Positions 37,451 to 47,004 of a stretch of 64,000 nt of DNA are shown here, in pieces. The DNA comes from Methanosarcina sp. ERenArc_MAG2 (lineage in GTDB: Archaea; Halobacteriota; Methanosarcinia; Methanosarcinales; Methanosarcinaceae). The position numbers and the translations under genes are program-made. The number at the start of each line of letters is the position of its first letter. Position 1 is the first letter of the stretch. The stretch spans positions 1 through 64,000 of the forward strand of contig JAMXHR010000010.1 of assembly GCA_023955635.1 (NCBI GenBank). Reading direction: 5' to 3'. The notes beneath the pieces are model-generated. The model was not told the DNA's origin. It saw nothing but the letters and a program-made list of their open reading frames with translations, and searched no databases.

Positions 37451-37834
37451 ATGACAGAAAACGTAAAATGTGGATGTGGAACTGCAAACGTTGCAATCTT
37501 TCCATGTGCCGGGGCTTCAAACGTAGGACAGTTCTCAAACAAAATTGCAATAGAACTCGATAAAAAGGAAATCGGAAACATGATGTGCACCGTCGGGATC
37601 GGAGCGCGAGCTCCCGGACTCATGAAATCTGCTGAAGCTTCAGATAGGATAATTGCAATTGACGGCTGCCCGGTGAACTGTGCGCGCAAAACCCTTGAAC
37701 TGGCAGGCTTTAAAATAGACCGCCACATTGTTATCTCCGAACTGGGAATCATAAAAACAAAAGATAGAGACCTCAAAGACGCTGAAGTCGCAGAAGTTCT
37801 TGAAAAAGCCCTTGAGATCCTGCAGTCCGAGTAA
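37451..37834 (+). CDS. DGC-domain putative zinc-binding protein
   Basis: 127 residues with CGCG near the start, FPCAGASNVGQFSNKIA, CTVGIGARAPGL and DGCPVNCARKTLE with paired Cys, as in the DGC family (Asp-Gly-Cys motif present as IDGCPVNC). Members are Cys-rich and thought to bind zinc or another metal; in methanogens they lie by ArsP-like permeases and mini-thioredoxins. AGAAGGAGA lies before the ATG. Confidence 0.87.
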   Translation: MTENVKCGCGTANVAIFPCAGASNVGQFSNKIAIELDKKEIGNMMCTVGIGARAPGLMKSAEASDRIIAIDGCPVNCARKTLELAGFKIDRHIVISELGIIKTKDRDLKDAEVAEVLEKALEILQSE

Positions 37835-37897
37835 TCTCGGACTCAACTAATTTTACATTCTGACTTACACTTATTTACGGATAATCAAAAAACGTGC

Positions 37898-38242
37898 ATG
37901 ACTAAAAAAGGTGATATGTTGACTGCTACACTTACTGTAAACTCCACTCTTTGTGGGTTTGTTCACAAAATCCATGGAAGCAAAAAAGGAAACAAAATCA
38001 TTGTTGATATCGAAACCCCATGTGAAAAGATAAAGAAATTCTCTCATATGGAAATTCCCACGATGGAAATCCTGGACATCAAGAATAACTACGTGATTGA
38101 TAGGGCACAGGAAGCGAATTGCTCCTCGAATTGCCTTGTGCCCTGTGCAGTGCTCAACCTCTGCAGATTGGAGAGTGGATTCCTTGCAAAATCTCTGGCA
38201 AAAAAGGCCGGCAGCATCAGTATCGAATTCAATGAAGTCTGA
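37898..38242 (+). CDS. Cys-rich conserved protein of the permease locus
   Basis: 114 residues from ATG 37898; a GGTGAT site just before ATG 37916 makes the shorter form (MLTATLTVNSTLCGF) possible. A conserved strand NSTLCGFVHKIHG, then ETPCEKIKKF, and a cluster CSSNCLVPCAVLNLC with four Cys. The family is unnamed to me. The repeated Cys and its place as last gene after thioredoxin and DGC protein suggest metal or persulfide chemistry. Confidence 0.75.
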   Translation: MTKKGDMLTATLTVNSTLCGFVHKIHGSKKGNKIIVDIETPCEKIKKFSHMEIPTMEILDIKNNYVIDRAQEANCSSNCLVPCAVLNLCRLESGFLAKSLAKKAGSISIEFNEV

Positions 38243-38342
38243 AACTATCTTTTGATATTATCATTGATTGCTTTGGAATGTTATTTTATTTCAGTTGAAT
38301 ACCCTACAAAATCAAATTGCATGCGGCCATCCCACCCTAAAG

Positions 38343-38458
38343 AGGCTGTCCGACAATTCAATTTCAGGGCAAAAACATGTGAAAAATAAGGCATATAAAG
38401 CCTTTAAACTGAAAAAGAAGGAATCTGTTTATTACTAGGAGTAATTGTCGGACAGCCT
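38343..38458. repeat. 116-bp MITE with perfect 16-bp ends
   Basis: AGGCTGTCCGACAATT at the left is mirrored by AATTGTCGGACAGCCT at the right. TAAA occurs just outside, one base off on each side, and may be a 4-bp duplication as made by IS5-type elements. Non-coding. Confidence 0.85.
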
Positions 38459-38633
38459 GTAAAGGATGGGGTATGCTGATGGGCCACACGCCGATTTATG
38501 GGGAATATTTAAGTATCCTTTGACAAGATTTCCTTGATATAGAGTCGCATTCCCAACTCCTGTAACTATGGTACCAGGAAACCTTATTTTACAAAGAAGC
38601 GATGATATAGAGGTTTAAACAAAACCAAAAAGA

Positions 38634-38687
38634 GGCGAGGGTTCACTTCATCCCCGACCTAAAGGATAGAGTATTCGTGACCCTCCG
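38634..38687 (-). mobile_element. Possible IS200/IS605 right-end remnant
   Basis: On the minus strand CCTTTAGGTCGGGGATGAAG followed by TGAACCCTC recalls the conserved 3' end of tnpB elements, which also serves as the guide-RNA scaffold. The region can fold, with GAGGGTTCAC near 38638 pairing to GTGACCCTC ending 38687. No tnpB or tnpA is nearby. Assignment is tentative. The rest of 38459-38788 holds no gene. Confidence 0.35.
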
Positions 38688-38788
38688 CACTCCCAAAGTA
38701 ATAAAACGTGCAGATAACAATTGCGAATGTAAAGGTAAAAATTTGAAACTTGATGTGTTACTACGACCAATAAAAAGGGGCAAGAAGA

Positions 38789-39673
38789 ATGATCACATTA
38801 AATGAGGCAGAGGCAGTCAAGATAAGTTTGTCTGCAGTTGAAGAGATAGATGAGAGCAGAGTCTTTCAGGCCCTGGACTCTCTTACAGGAATTGGGGAAG
38901 GCTTCCTCTCTGAAAACGAAGAGGTAGATGCTGAGAGAGTTATCCTGTCAATGGAGAACATCGCACAGTCTGCTGCAGAAAGAGAAATGGAGCTTGTTGT
39001 TATCAATTCCTCCCTGTTCCTCGGGAAACTTGCAAGGATAGCGGCAGAAAAGGGACTTGAATCCGCTTTGATTAGGGCTTTTATAGCAACAGGGAAATTG
39101 GGAAGAGCCGCAGCCGCACATTCCCTTGAGGCCGGCTCAAAGGTCGCTGCTACGACCCTCATGGAGATCTGGAATTCTTCTCCACAAAGGTGGCATCAGG
39201 ATCAGACTATCTCATGTTCTTTACTCATTAAAGAGATTGCGTCTGCTGCCGCCAGGCGTGGTAATGAAGAGATTGTGCTCAATGCAGCAACATGTCTTGG
39301 AGAAATTGGAAAAAAGGTAGCAGCAGAAAACCTTGAACTTGAAACTGTCAGTACCCTTATTCTGCTTGAGGAGATAGGCAAGCTTGCGGCAGAAAGATAC
39401 TTCGATAAAGCTCTCAGTTCAACAGCTCTTTCGATAGAAGAGATAGGAAAACTATCTTTAAATAAAGGACTTCATGAGGCTGCTCTGCAGTGCCAGTGGG
39501 CACTTGAAACCTTAAGAGTTCAGGCTGAGGAACATCTTTTAAATAATTCTTCCATTGTAGCGGAACTGGCTCTGGATGGCTTCAAAGATACAGGATGTAC
39601 GGACTCTAAAGGAAATATAGGGAAGTTTCAGGAAATAAAGGATCTTCAGAAAAAAATTGAGTCTACTCTATAA
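38789..39673 (+). CDS. Helical-repeat protein of unknown function, member 1
   Basis: 294 residues, almost wholly alpha-helical, with about seven degenerate repeats of 33-36 residues. Their recurring core is 'lgkIGrxAAexxlExa' (for example FLGKLARIAAEKGLESA, TCLGEIGKKVAAENLELET, SIEEIGKLSLNKGLHEAA). It resembles ARM/HEAT-like scaffolds. A single Cys pair occurs late. No membrane segment or signal. AAGGGGCAAGAAG precedes the ATG. The protein at 49705-50451 has the same kind of repeats and start (LNE-A). A binding or scaffold role is inferred from the fold only. Confidence 0.75.
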   Translation: MITLNEAEAVKISLSAVEEIDESRVFQALDSLTGIGEGFLSENEEVDAERVILSMENIAQSAAEREMELVVINSSLFLGKLARIAAEKGLESALIRAFIATGKLGRAAAAHSLEAGSKVAATTLMEIWNSSPQRWHQDQTISCSLLIKEIASAAARRGNEEIVLNAATCLGEIGKKVAAENLELETVSTLILLEEIGKLAAERYFDKALSSTALSIEEIGKLSLNKGLHEAALQCQWALETLRVQAEEHLLNNSSIVAELALDGFKDTGCTDSKGNIGKFQEIKDLQKKIESTL

Positions 39674-40560
39674 AGTCGGGAAAAGCTACTATATAGCTTT
39701 TTCGAATTGATGACATTCCGTTATAATTATAGTTATATCTGTAATTATACTTGATTCCATCATTATACTTATTTCCATCTTCTTCTCTTTTTACAAAGAA
39801 TATAGGAAAGTTTGCCAGAGAAGCCTCACTTAAACGATTTCAAAAAATTAGTGTTAACTCTGTGAAGATTTAGCTCTCTACTCCAAACCGTAAGTTTTTA
39901 ATAAATTGTGGAAGTATTTCCTTTAAAGCAAACTATCCTTTGATCGCTGAACTTTTTAATCAGGTCTAAAAAGGTTTAGTAACCTTTTAACCACGTCCAA
40001 AAAAGGGAGTAAATATGCTGTAATTTCTATTTAAATATCAAAAACCGTTCATTCAGGTAGGAAGAAGGTAAGGAGTTTAACCCTTCTTCCCACCTTGAGG
40101 CTAATTGTTTGGCACTCATGCAGGAAAAATATGCCAAAATTCCGGCATGAGTTTTTTACTCATATGATATATATTATGTATGAAATGTATTTAACTCTTT
40201 CTATTTACTTCAGATTAGATGCCGTTTTGGACCGTGTTTGCTGCAGTTTCAGGTAAAAATATAAATAAAGTATATTAGCAAATTTGGATTACTTTCTATT
40301 TTACTGTCTTTTATGTAGGAATTATGCGGTTGAACTGAGGTTTTGCCATTTCCCGTAAAATCCCTTATTTTCCAATAATATTTGACAATAAAGTTTATTT
40401 TGCAAAAAAATTTGTTTAAGACAAGTTAAAAGCAATTTAATGCAATATTAGGTCGATAATTCTAAATAAAGAGATTTTTAGTCGTTTAATAGTGAGAAAA
40501 ACTACGTTTGAATTTTAAATACATAATAAATATTTATATTTTTATGTGATTTGTATATAT
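39674..40560. other. Long intergenic region with a structured segment
   Basis: Almost 900 AT-rich bases without a gene. The only distinct element is the double hairpin at 40055-40157. The last 20 bases form the target site of the IS1634-type element (ATATAT duplicated). Confidence 0.45.
40055..40157 (+). ncRNA. Double hairpin ending in a T-run, possible small RNA
   Basis: The first hairpin has AGGTAGGAAGAAGG (40055-40068) pairing with CCTTCTTCCCACCT (40082-40095), one mismatch. The second has CTCATGC-A-GGAA (40115-40126) pairing with TTCC-G-GCATGAG (40140-40151), followed at once by six T. Such paired stems with a terminal U-run suggest a short stable transcript or a terminator pair, but no gene ends nearby on either strand. 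Confidence 0.4.
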
Positions 40561-40573
40561 CCTAGATTCGGCA

Positions 40574-41023
40574 GACACAATGCCAAAATCTAGTGATGAA
40601 CATAAAATTAAAAATCACTAGTGCATCGATTCCAAAGTATGTCATAAATGAATTTTTTGAAAACCGCGGAAAGCACAGAAGATACGGAAATAAGTAGTAA
40701 AAGCGTGGTTCTTCCGTGCTTTCTGTGTTTTCCGTGGTTGTATCCAGATCGAATCACTCTGTAACCAGCTCGTTTTCCTTGTTACAAAATTCCATGTGAC
40801 TTAAAATAATATTTGCGTCATAAGCTGTAATTATTTGCTTATTATGTATTTATTTGAGAATCGATGCACTAGATTTTGAAAATGGTCACAATATTTTGAA
40901 CATAACCCATTGATTGATGCCGGAAGATCTCGAATATTTAGTTTTATTGAAGACTGAATTCTTCTTGGAAATTCAAGATTTCGATCAAAAAATGCAAAAA
41001 TCACTAGATTTTGGAACTGAGTC
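40574..41023. repeat. MITE, family A, copy 3, inside IS1634 left end
   Basis: Ends GACACAATGCCAAAATCTAG and (inverted) TTTTGGAACTGAGTC, with ATTCGGCA at 40566-40573 and ATTCTGCA at 41024-41031 as 8-bp target duplication (one difference). It is more diverged from copies 1 and 2 than they are from each other. It contains the nested family-B element at 40621-40869. Confidence 0.85.
40621..40869. repeat. MITE, family B, nested, with an inner inverted repeat
   Basis: Ends GTGCATCGATTC and GAATCGATGCAC are perfect inverted repeats flanked by TA (40619-40620, 40870-40871), at the same site in family A as in copy 2. Within it lies a further hairpin, AAACCGCGGAAAGCACAGAA (40661-40680) against its near-complement ending at 40740, with additional GGAAA/CCGTG repeats between. 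Confidence 0.75.
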
Positions 41024-41084
41024 ATTCTGCAGGTAAACATATAAATTAATATAATTAATATTATATCTCTTTCCTGATCTTCCC

Positions 41085-42713
41085 ATGGCAGAGAAAAACA
41101 GCAGTAGAAGAATTGAATCCTCCCTAAAACGCACAAGGTTCTTAGGTCACCTTGGGCTTGTCGCTGGAGTTTTCAGAGAACTTGAAGTTAACAAACTGAT
41201 CGATCAGAAACTCCCAAAGGAAAGGGATCATAATGTCCCTCACTCAGTCTGCATCCTTGCCATGGTAATCAATGGTCTTGGTTTTATAGGGCAACGTTTG
41301 TACCTGTTTCCTCATTTTTTCAAAAACGTTTCTACGGAAAGGCTCTTTGGAGACGGTGTAACAAGAGAAGACCTGAATCAATACGCTATCGGAGAGACTC
41401 TTGATAGAATCGTAAAATATGGCCCTACAAAACTGTTTACGGAAATTACTCTTCATATTATGAATCGTCTACCTATTCCTGTCCATTGTTTACACGCTGA
41501 CACTACAAGTGTCAGCGTTTATGGGGATTATGATGACGAAGAAACTGAGTCTATTGATATTACTTTTGGAATTCCCAAAAACGGAAGATGGGATCTCAAA
41601 CAATTTGTACTAAGCTTGATTGTTAATCAGCATGGAATACCTCTTTTTATGAATACTCATTCAGGAAATGCTTCAGACAAAAACACAATTCTGGAAGCAA
41701 TCAAGTCTCTCAAATCGGTTTTAATACCTGAAAGCAAAGTGTACTATGTCGCTGATAGTTCCTTTTATACAGATAATAATCTCAAGAACATGGGAAAGGC
41801 ATTCTGGATCAGTCGTGTTCCTGCAACAATTAATGAGGCAAAGGAGTTGCTAACTGCAAATTTGAACCTGAAAATGCTGAAAAGCGATGATAGATACTCG
41901 TTTTATCAAACTTTTGTGGAATATGGTGGAGTCAAACAAAAGTGGGTTTTGTTGCTTTCTCACAAGATGAAAGAGAAGAGAGAGGGAACTCTCGGAAAAA
42001 AGATTGAAAAAGAGCTTGAAAAAGCAGAAAAGGCTTTTAAAAAGCTGAAAGGAGAGGACTTTTTCTGCGAGGAGGATGCATTAAAAGCTGCGGAGAAATG
42101 GATTCAAGAATTCCCGTCTATTGTGTTTGAAAAAGTAGATTTGAAAGCTATTAAGAAACGTGAAGAAGGTAAAAGAGGCAGAATTTCAAAAGATGAGAAA
42201 TTAAATACTTATTACAGGATTGATGGCAGCATAAAGGTTAATAACGCTTTTGTTTTGAAAGAAATGGAGAAAATGGGACTTTTCATTCTTGCAAGTAATG
42301 ATATTAGTATTTCTCCTGAAGAGATGCTAAAGTATTACAAAGGACAGGATAACGTAGAAAAAGGATTCAGATTCTTGAAAAGTGACACATTTAGCGTATC
42401 AAAAGTTTACCTCAAGAATAAAGCAAGAATAGAAGCAGTGACCATGATAATAGTTCTCTGCTTAATGATTTATTCAATAGCAGAATGGAAGTTGAGGACA
42501 AAATTAGAGGAACAAAATGAAACGGTTCCAGATCAAAAAGGGAAACAAACAAAAAGACCTACAATGAGATGGATATTTTTCAATTTTCAGGGGATTACAG
42601 AACTTATAACTCAGAAAGAAGAGAAAATAGAGTCAGAAATATTGAATATGGAAGAGATTCACTGGAAGATATTGAGTCTCATGGGGGAGAAATATGAAAA
42701 GATATATCTCTAA
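41085..42713 (+). CDS. IS1634-type transposase
   Basis: 542 residues, uninterrupted. N-terminal region with LGHLGLVAGVFRELEVNKLID (DUF4277-like), a DDE core with LHADTTSVSVYGDY (first Asp), VYYVADSSFYTDNN (second Asp) and the late YKGQDNVEKGFRFLKSD (Glu). A Lys/Glu-rich helical insertion lies at about 300-380. The reading frame and right end are intact; the left end is split by a MITE, which may affect mobility and promoter. Confidence 0.92.
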   Translation: MAEKNSSRRIESSLKRTRFLGHLGLVAGVFRELEVNKLIDQKLPKERDHNVPHSVCILAMVINGLGFIGQRLYLFPHFFKNVSTERLFGDGVTREDLNQYAIGETLDRIVKYGPTKLFTEITLHIMNRLPIPVHCLHADTTSVSVYGDYDDEETESIDITFGIPKNGRWDLKQFVLSLIVNQHGIPLFMNTHSGNASDKNTILEAIKSLKSVLIPESKVYYVADSSFYTDNNLKNMGKAFWISRVPATINEAKELLTANLNLKMLKSDDRYSFYQTFVEYGGVKQKWVLLLSHKMKEKREGTLGKKIEKELEKAEKAFKKLKGEDFFCEEDALKAAEKWIQEFPSIVFEKVDLKAIKKREEGKRGRISKDEKLNTYYRIDGSIKVNNAFVLKEMEKMGLFILASNDISISPEEMLKYYKGQDNVEKGFRFLKSDTFSVSKVYLKNKARIEAVTMIIVLCLMIYSIAEWKLRTKLEEQNETVPDQKGKQTKRPTMRWIFFNFQGITELITQKEEKIESEILNMEEIHWKILSLMGEKYEKIYL

Positions 42714-42737
42714 TTACGTTAACCTGCCGAATCTAGG

Positions 42738-42975
42738 ATATATAAATCATACAAAATGCTAATTTTTTAATCATATATGATATTAATTGAGTTATCTCAG
42801 CCAGATTCCGTATTTGGCGGCATTTAGCAGTGCAATTTTAGAGGCTTTAGATGTAATTTTTTGGCAAAATAAGTAGTTGTAATCTATTTTTTTCTTTTAG
42901 AGCATTTTTGTCAATTTTGGCATAAGCTCAACTGAGAAATTGTACATCAAGTGCGTAAGTCCTATATCTTTATTC
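42738..42975. other. Spacer with a lone IS701-type end
   Basis: At 42945-42964 the sequence AAGTGCGTAAGTCCTA matches one terminus of the IS701-type MITEs, but no partner end lies upstream before the IS1634 element, so it is a truncated copy. Nothing else was seen. Confidence 0.55.
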
Positions 42976-44682
42976 TTAATTTGGCTCCACCAAATAATTT
43001 CCAATTGCTAAGAAATCCAAATTACAGATTTTAAAATCATATATTGCCTCTTCTGGAGTGTATACTATTGGTTCGCCAGATCTATTAAAAGAGGTGTTCA
43101 ACAAAATTGGAGTGCCTGTTTCTTTTCCAAATGCTTTCAATGCGTCGTAATAGCTTGTATTATACTTGTTCTCTACAGTTTGCACTCTTGTACTTAGATC
43201 TTTAAAAACAACTGCTGGAGCTTCGTCCACCATTTCTTGTTTCGCTTGAAAAGCCATCGTCATAAACGAACTATCTACATTTTTTCCGTTAGCTATGTAT
43301 TTTCTTTCTGAGTCCTTTAACATACTGGGGCAGAAGGGTTGAAAAGAGGGCCTATTTTTTATGGAAGACCTTATTTTATCTGGAGATTTAGTGTTTCTTG
43401 GATCGATCAATATACTTCTGGCACCTAGTGCTCTTGGCCCATATTCCATTCTATCCTGGAACCATCCAATAATATGACCTTTTGGTAAAACTTCTTCACC
43501 CACATATCCCCCAATATCTTTCACATAGGTATATTTGCAATCGAATTTATCCAGAGCATTTTTGATGTACTCATTACTAAATTTATTACCCATGTAAACA
43601 TGTTCCCATCGTTTTGATTTTAACCCATACATCTCGGAGTATAAAAGAAATGCAGCCCCTGTAGGTATACCTGGATCTCCTGCTGCTGGATGTACAAATA
43701 TATCTTTAACTTCGACAATATCTATTATTTTTTTATTAAGTATTACATTTAAAAATATTCCTCCAGCAAGCGTAATATTAGCAATTCCGGTTTCTTCGAC
43801 GGCATTTTTAATCAAATTTAAGTAAGTTTCCTCCAATACTTTTTGAGCAGCGTATGCAATATCTTCTCGACGGTACCCTTTTACTATTTTGGACAATGGA
43901 ACACTAATAAGTCTTTGATATGGGTCCATCTTTCCTTTTAAGACCATATTATCCACCGAGATATACGGCTTTAGTTTTTCGTAAACAGTTGAATGATTAC
44001 CAAATGCTGCAAGTGCTTCGGTTTTACCCTCTCCATCAGCATATCCAAAATCCAGCACTTCAGTAATTCCCCCATAAAAGTGACCCATTGAGGCACTGGT
44101 AGCTGATGAAGATATTCTTTGAATTCCATTATTATCTGCAATATTTACTGAAGTAGAAATACCATCGCCTCTCGCATCTGCGGTAATTACCAAACATCTT
44201 TCAAAACCAGAAGAATAGAATGCAGAGGCTGCATGACATAGATGATGATCAAATCTTTTAACTTTTGCATCTATGCCCAATTTTCTTAACATATGGTGCA
44301 GTAAAATATCTGACAAATGTGTATCTATTTTGCTGAAAAAACGATTATTATGAATAAGTGACTCGTATTTTTCAAATGCATATATTTTATAGATATCGGT
44401 TTTCGATTTAAGCGGATTCAAATTAGAGCTAGTATTGCAAAATAATTGTAGTGCCTGTAAGCCAAAATCTGGTTGCTTAAAGCCTACTGCGACGGCATCT
44501 ATTTCTCCAGGATCTGTATTTGTGATATTGAGCACGTCAACTATTGATAAAGATGGAAAACCTCCTAAATGCTTTATTCTTGCAACACGCTCTTCTTGTA
44601 CTGCAGCTAAAATAACACCGTCTTTTATTAAAGTAGCTCCTGAATCAAATGACGAATCATGAATTCCAAGTATTGTAGCCAT
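42976..44682 (-). CDS. NodU/TobZ-family carbamoyltransferase
   Basis: 568 residues. The Kae1-like N-terminal domain starts MATILGIHDSSFDSGATLIK, with FDHHLCHAASAFYSSGF (metal-binding His) and ADARGDGISTS. The C-terminal domain has the carbamoyl-phosphate-site EYGPRALGARSILIDPR and ILLNTSFNRSGEPIV. Such enzymes make carbamoyl adenylate from carbamoyl phosphate and ATP and carbamoylate a hydroxyl group on a sugar or natural product. It is the last gene of the minus-strand glycan-like locus, about 190 bases after the glycosyltransferase. Confidence 0.92.
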   Translation of the reverse strand: MATILGIHDSSFDSGATLIKDGVILAAVQEERVARIKHLGGFPSLSIVDVLNITNTDPGEIDAVAVGFKQPDFGLQALQLFCNTSSNLNPLKSKTDIYKIYAFEKYESLIHNNRFFSKIDTHLSDILLHHMLRKLGIDAKVKRFDHHLCHAASAFYSSGFERCLVITADARGDGISTSVNIADNNGIQRISSSATSASMGHFYGGITEVLDFGYADGEGKTEALAAFGNHSTVYEKLKPYISVDNMVLKGKMDPYQRLISVPLSKIVKGYRREDIAYAAQKVLEETYLNLIKNAVEETGIANITLAGGIFLNVILNKKIIDIVEVKDIFVHPAAGDPGIPTGAAFLLYSEMYGLKSKRWEHVYMGNKFSNEYIKNALDKFDCKYTYVKDIGGYVGEEVLPKGHIIGWFQDRMEYGPRALGARSILIDPRNTKSPDKIRSSIKNRPSFQPFCPSMLKDSERKYIANGKNVDSSFMTMAFQAKQEMVDEAPAVVFKDLSTRVQTVENKYNTSYYDALKAFGKETGTPILLNTSFNRSGEPIVYTPEEAIYDFKICNLDFLAIGNYLVEPN

Positions 44683-44875
44683 TATTCTACCCTATCCTGT
44701 TGTAATGAGTCTATCCCAAAACCATCCTTATTCCCAAGTTCATAAGAGTTTCAGAACTTTCTTCCTGATCAGTAGATCGGTTAGTTATTTCAAAATCGAG
44801 ATTTTTTGATTCAGTCCCTTTCAACTTAAAAACTATTTTCAATCCATATAAAAAAGCGAAGAGCTACTGTCATAC

Positions 44876-46056
44876 TCATTCCTTTACAGTTAATAAATTT
44901 TCAAATTTATCAGTTATATTGTCCCAACTTAAATCATGCACAAAAGAATATGCTTTTTTACCTTCCGCTTCAATTTCATTGGTCTTATTAAGCCATATTG
45001 CTTTTTCTAACGTATCAGCTGACTTTTCAATATAATTAATTCCACTATCCAACCCAAATTCCTTTAGTATGCCGGGAAGGTTCGTGGCAATGACAGGCTT
45101 ACCCATGGCCATATATTCATATATCTTAATAGGCACTATGTTCATCATTATTTCATTTTTATAAGCTGGCAAAAGGCATATATCAGCAGCAGCGATATGT
45201 TTGGGAACTTCTTCAAATGGGATTTTTCCTGTTAGTATCAATTTACTATCAAGGTTTTTTTGGATTTCATTTTGAGTAATGGTCTGTAAAGATCCCCGTC
45301 GCCGACTATCATTAATTTAACATTTTCACTGTCAGCTACAGAAATACTTTCTGCAACTTCCTTCATCCCTGAGAAATCGTATATCCACCCCATGAAGAAT
45401 AATAAGACATTATCTTTTTTAATCCCATATTTTTCTCTAATTGAAGAACCATCTACCTGCGGATTGAATTTGTTAAGATCTACGCCTGCTGAGATTATAG
45501 ATATTTTATTGATATTTCCACCCATTTCAACGGCATAGTCTTTTAATCCTTGGTTGGCGACAAATATTATACCTGCACCTTGAATTGTCTTTTTTTCAAA
45601 TCGTTCAGCAACTTTCCTTTCAAATGCGTTTGAAAGCAGTGCGTGTACGTGGTCTATAAGATAATATACAAAGGAAATATGGTGTTTTTGAGCCAGTTGC
45701 ATACCGATATATGCATTGAGAATACCGAATGCTATTATCACATCCGGTTTAAACTCCTTTATTTGTCTTTTGATTTCTTTTCCGTGAAAATAAGGAATAG
45801 ATGCCATATCAAGAATGGGGACTTTGATCATTCCAGGCCTAATGAGAGTTATATCAGCTTCCTTGAATATCTTATAAGCTCCCCTGATTTCCTTTCGACC
45901 AGTTAGTATTGTTCTTTCTTTATCTTCTTTCCAAAGGTATTCATAATCAATTACTCTTATTTGATGACCTCTCAATGCCATTCTATCCATCAGATGATGA
46001 TAACTATGAGGTCCTCTTTTAATCCAATCACTTTCATTAAGCATTAAAATATTCAT
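44876..46056 (-). CDS. Glycosyltransferase family 4 (single-base break)
   Basis: The reconstructed product is about 393 residues. GT-B fold: N-terminal MNILMLNESDWIKRGPHSYH and IIAFGILNAYIGMQLA, then IISAGVDLNKFNPQ, LLFFMGWIYDFSGMKEV and IVGDGDLYR; in the second piece PFEEVPKHIAAADICLLP and EYMAMGKPVIATNLPG with the nucleotide-binding Glu. The break lies at a seven-base A run (T7 at 45255-45261 on the plus strand); eight gives KSKKNLDSKLILTGKIPF. It probably transfers a sugar from a nucleotide sugar to a lipid or glycan acceptor. Confidence 0.87.
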
Positions 46057-46087
46057 TTAGCATCACATCAGGACTCATGTACCCTTT

Positions 46088-46780
46088 TTAGTATTTTTCC
46101 AGTTTTATCACATACACTTTGGCAGGATTACACTTCGACGAAATTATAGAATCAAGCGTTAAGCCGGCAGCCGCAATCAACATGCTCATCTTATATCTAT
46201 CCACAAAAACAGAATTTACTCCAAGTAATACTTTCGAATCTTTATGAGTAAAACATTTTACATCTTTAAGGAACTTCCTTATGGTATCACATCCATCTGG
46301 TCCCCCATTCCAAGTAAAATCAAAGATAGAATTAGAGTACAATTCTCTATTATTTTTGAATACCCATTCTGTGGGAACGTAAGGAGGATTAAAGTAAATA
46401 ATATCAAATGTTCCCTCTATATTTGAGAACAGATCACTTTGCCTGAAATCGATGTAAACGTCATTTTTCTCTGCATTTACTACAGCATTTTTGATAAATT
46501 CAGGATTTATATCCACTGCGGTGATATTAGCTTTTTTCTTTTTCGCAATATAAATACTTAGAATGGCTAAGTGTCCTGTTCCAATTTCAAGAATATTCTG
46601 ATTATTTTGTACAAACATATCTAATGTTTTTTTTAGTAGAAGAGTCGTAAAATCCCAATTTTGGCAATTTCTATGTGAATACGGATAAATATTAACGTCG
46701 AAAATTAAACAAGCAATTTGCTTCGAAAAAAAACACCTCTTTAAAATTTTTGTCGGTATTATAATTGCCCATGATCTCAA
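46088..46780 (-). CDS. HemK-like class I methyltransferase
   Basis: About 230 residues. The SAM motif NILEIGTGHLAILSIYIAK, the acidic ITAVDINPEFIKNAV and the catalytic-type IIYFNPPYVPTEW place it with N5-glutamine or small-molecule methyltransferases having NPPY (N-methylation of an amide or amine). The open frame begins at a TTG (46780) with no good ribosome site, so the start is unsure, and the N-terminus (IIIPTKILKR) is shorter than in PrmC. In this locus it may methylate a glycan or a small-molecule amine. The IS701-type MITE separates it from the next gene upstream. Confidence 0.75.
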   Translation of the reverse strand: MRSWAIIIPTKILKRCFFSKQIACLIFDVNIYPYSHRNCQNWDFTTLLLKKTLDMFVQNNQNILEIGTGHLAILSIYIAKKKKANITAVDINPEFIKNAVVNAEKNDVYIDFRQSDLFSNIEGTFDIIYFNPPYVPTEWVFKNNRELYSNSIFDFTWNGGPDGCDTIRKFLKDVKCFTHKDSKVLLGVNSVFVDRYKMSMLIAAAGLTLDSIISSKCNPAKVYVIKLEKY

Positions 46781-46869
46781 GAAGTCTTCACATCCATAAT
46801 TATTATGATTAACAAAACTGTCAAAATAATATAACTAATAAAGTATTTTCAATTTCAAAGTAAAGATAT

Positions 46870-46987
46870 TAGGACTTACGCACTTGAAGCACAAAACCAG
46901 GAATATTCGACGTTGTGACTGGTTTAGTGTTTTATACAATTAAGGGTTTAATGCTATTGCTTTCTCAGTTCAACCGCGTAAGTCCTA
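46870..46987. repeat. MITE with IS701-type ends, 5-bp target duplication
   Basis: 118 bp bounded by TAGGACTTACGC and its inverted copy, with duplication GATAT at 46865-46869 and 46988-46992. It lies between deacetylase and methyltransferase genes and must separate or reshape their transcription. Same family as 10059-10177. Confidence 0.87.
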
Positions 46988-47004
46988 GATATATTCAATA
47001 TAAG

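Larger units (their letters stand above)
40561..42737 (+). mobile_element. IS1634-type insertion sequence with a MITE in its left end
   Basis: Left end CCTAGATTCGGCA (40561-40573) continues after the inserted MITE as GGTAAACATATAAATTAAT (41032 onward). The right end, read inward from 42737, is CCTAGATTCGGCAGGTTAAC. A direct duplication ATATAT flanks it (40555-40560, 42738-42743). It carries one 542-residue transposase. Removing the MITE leaves an element of about 1.72 kb. Confidence 0.87.
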
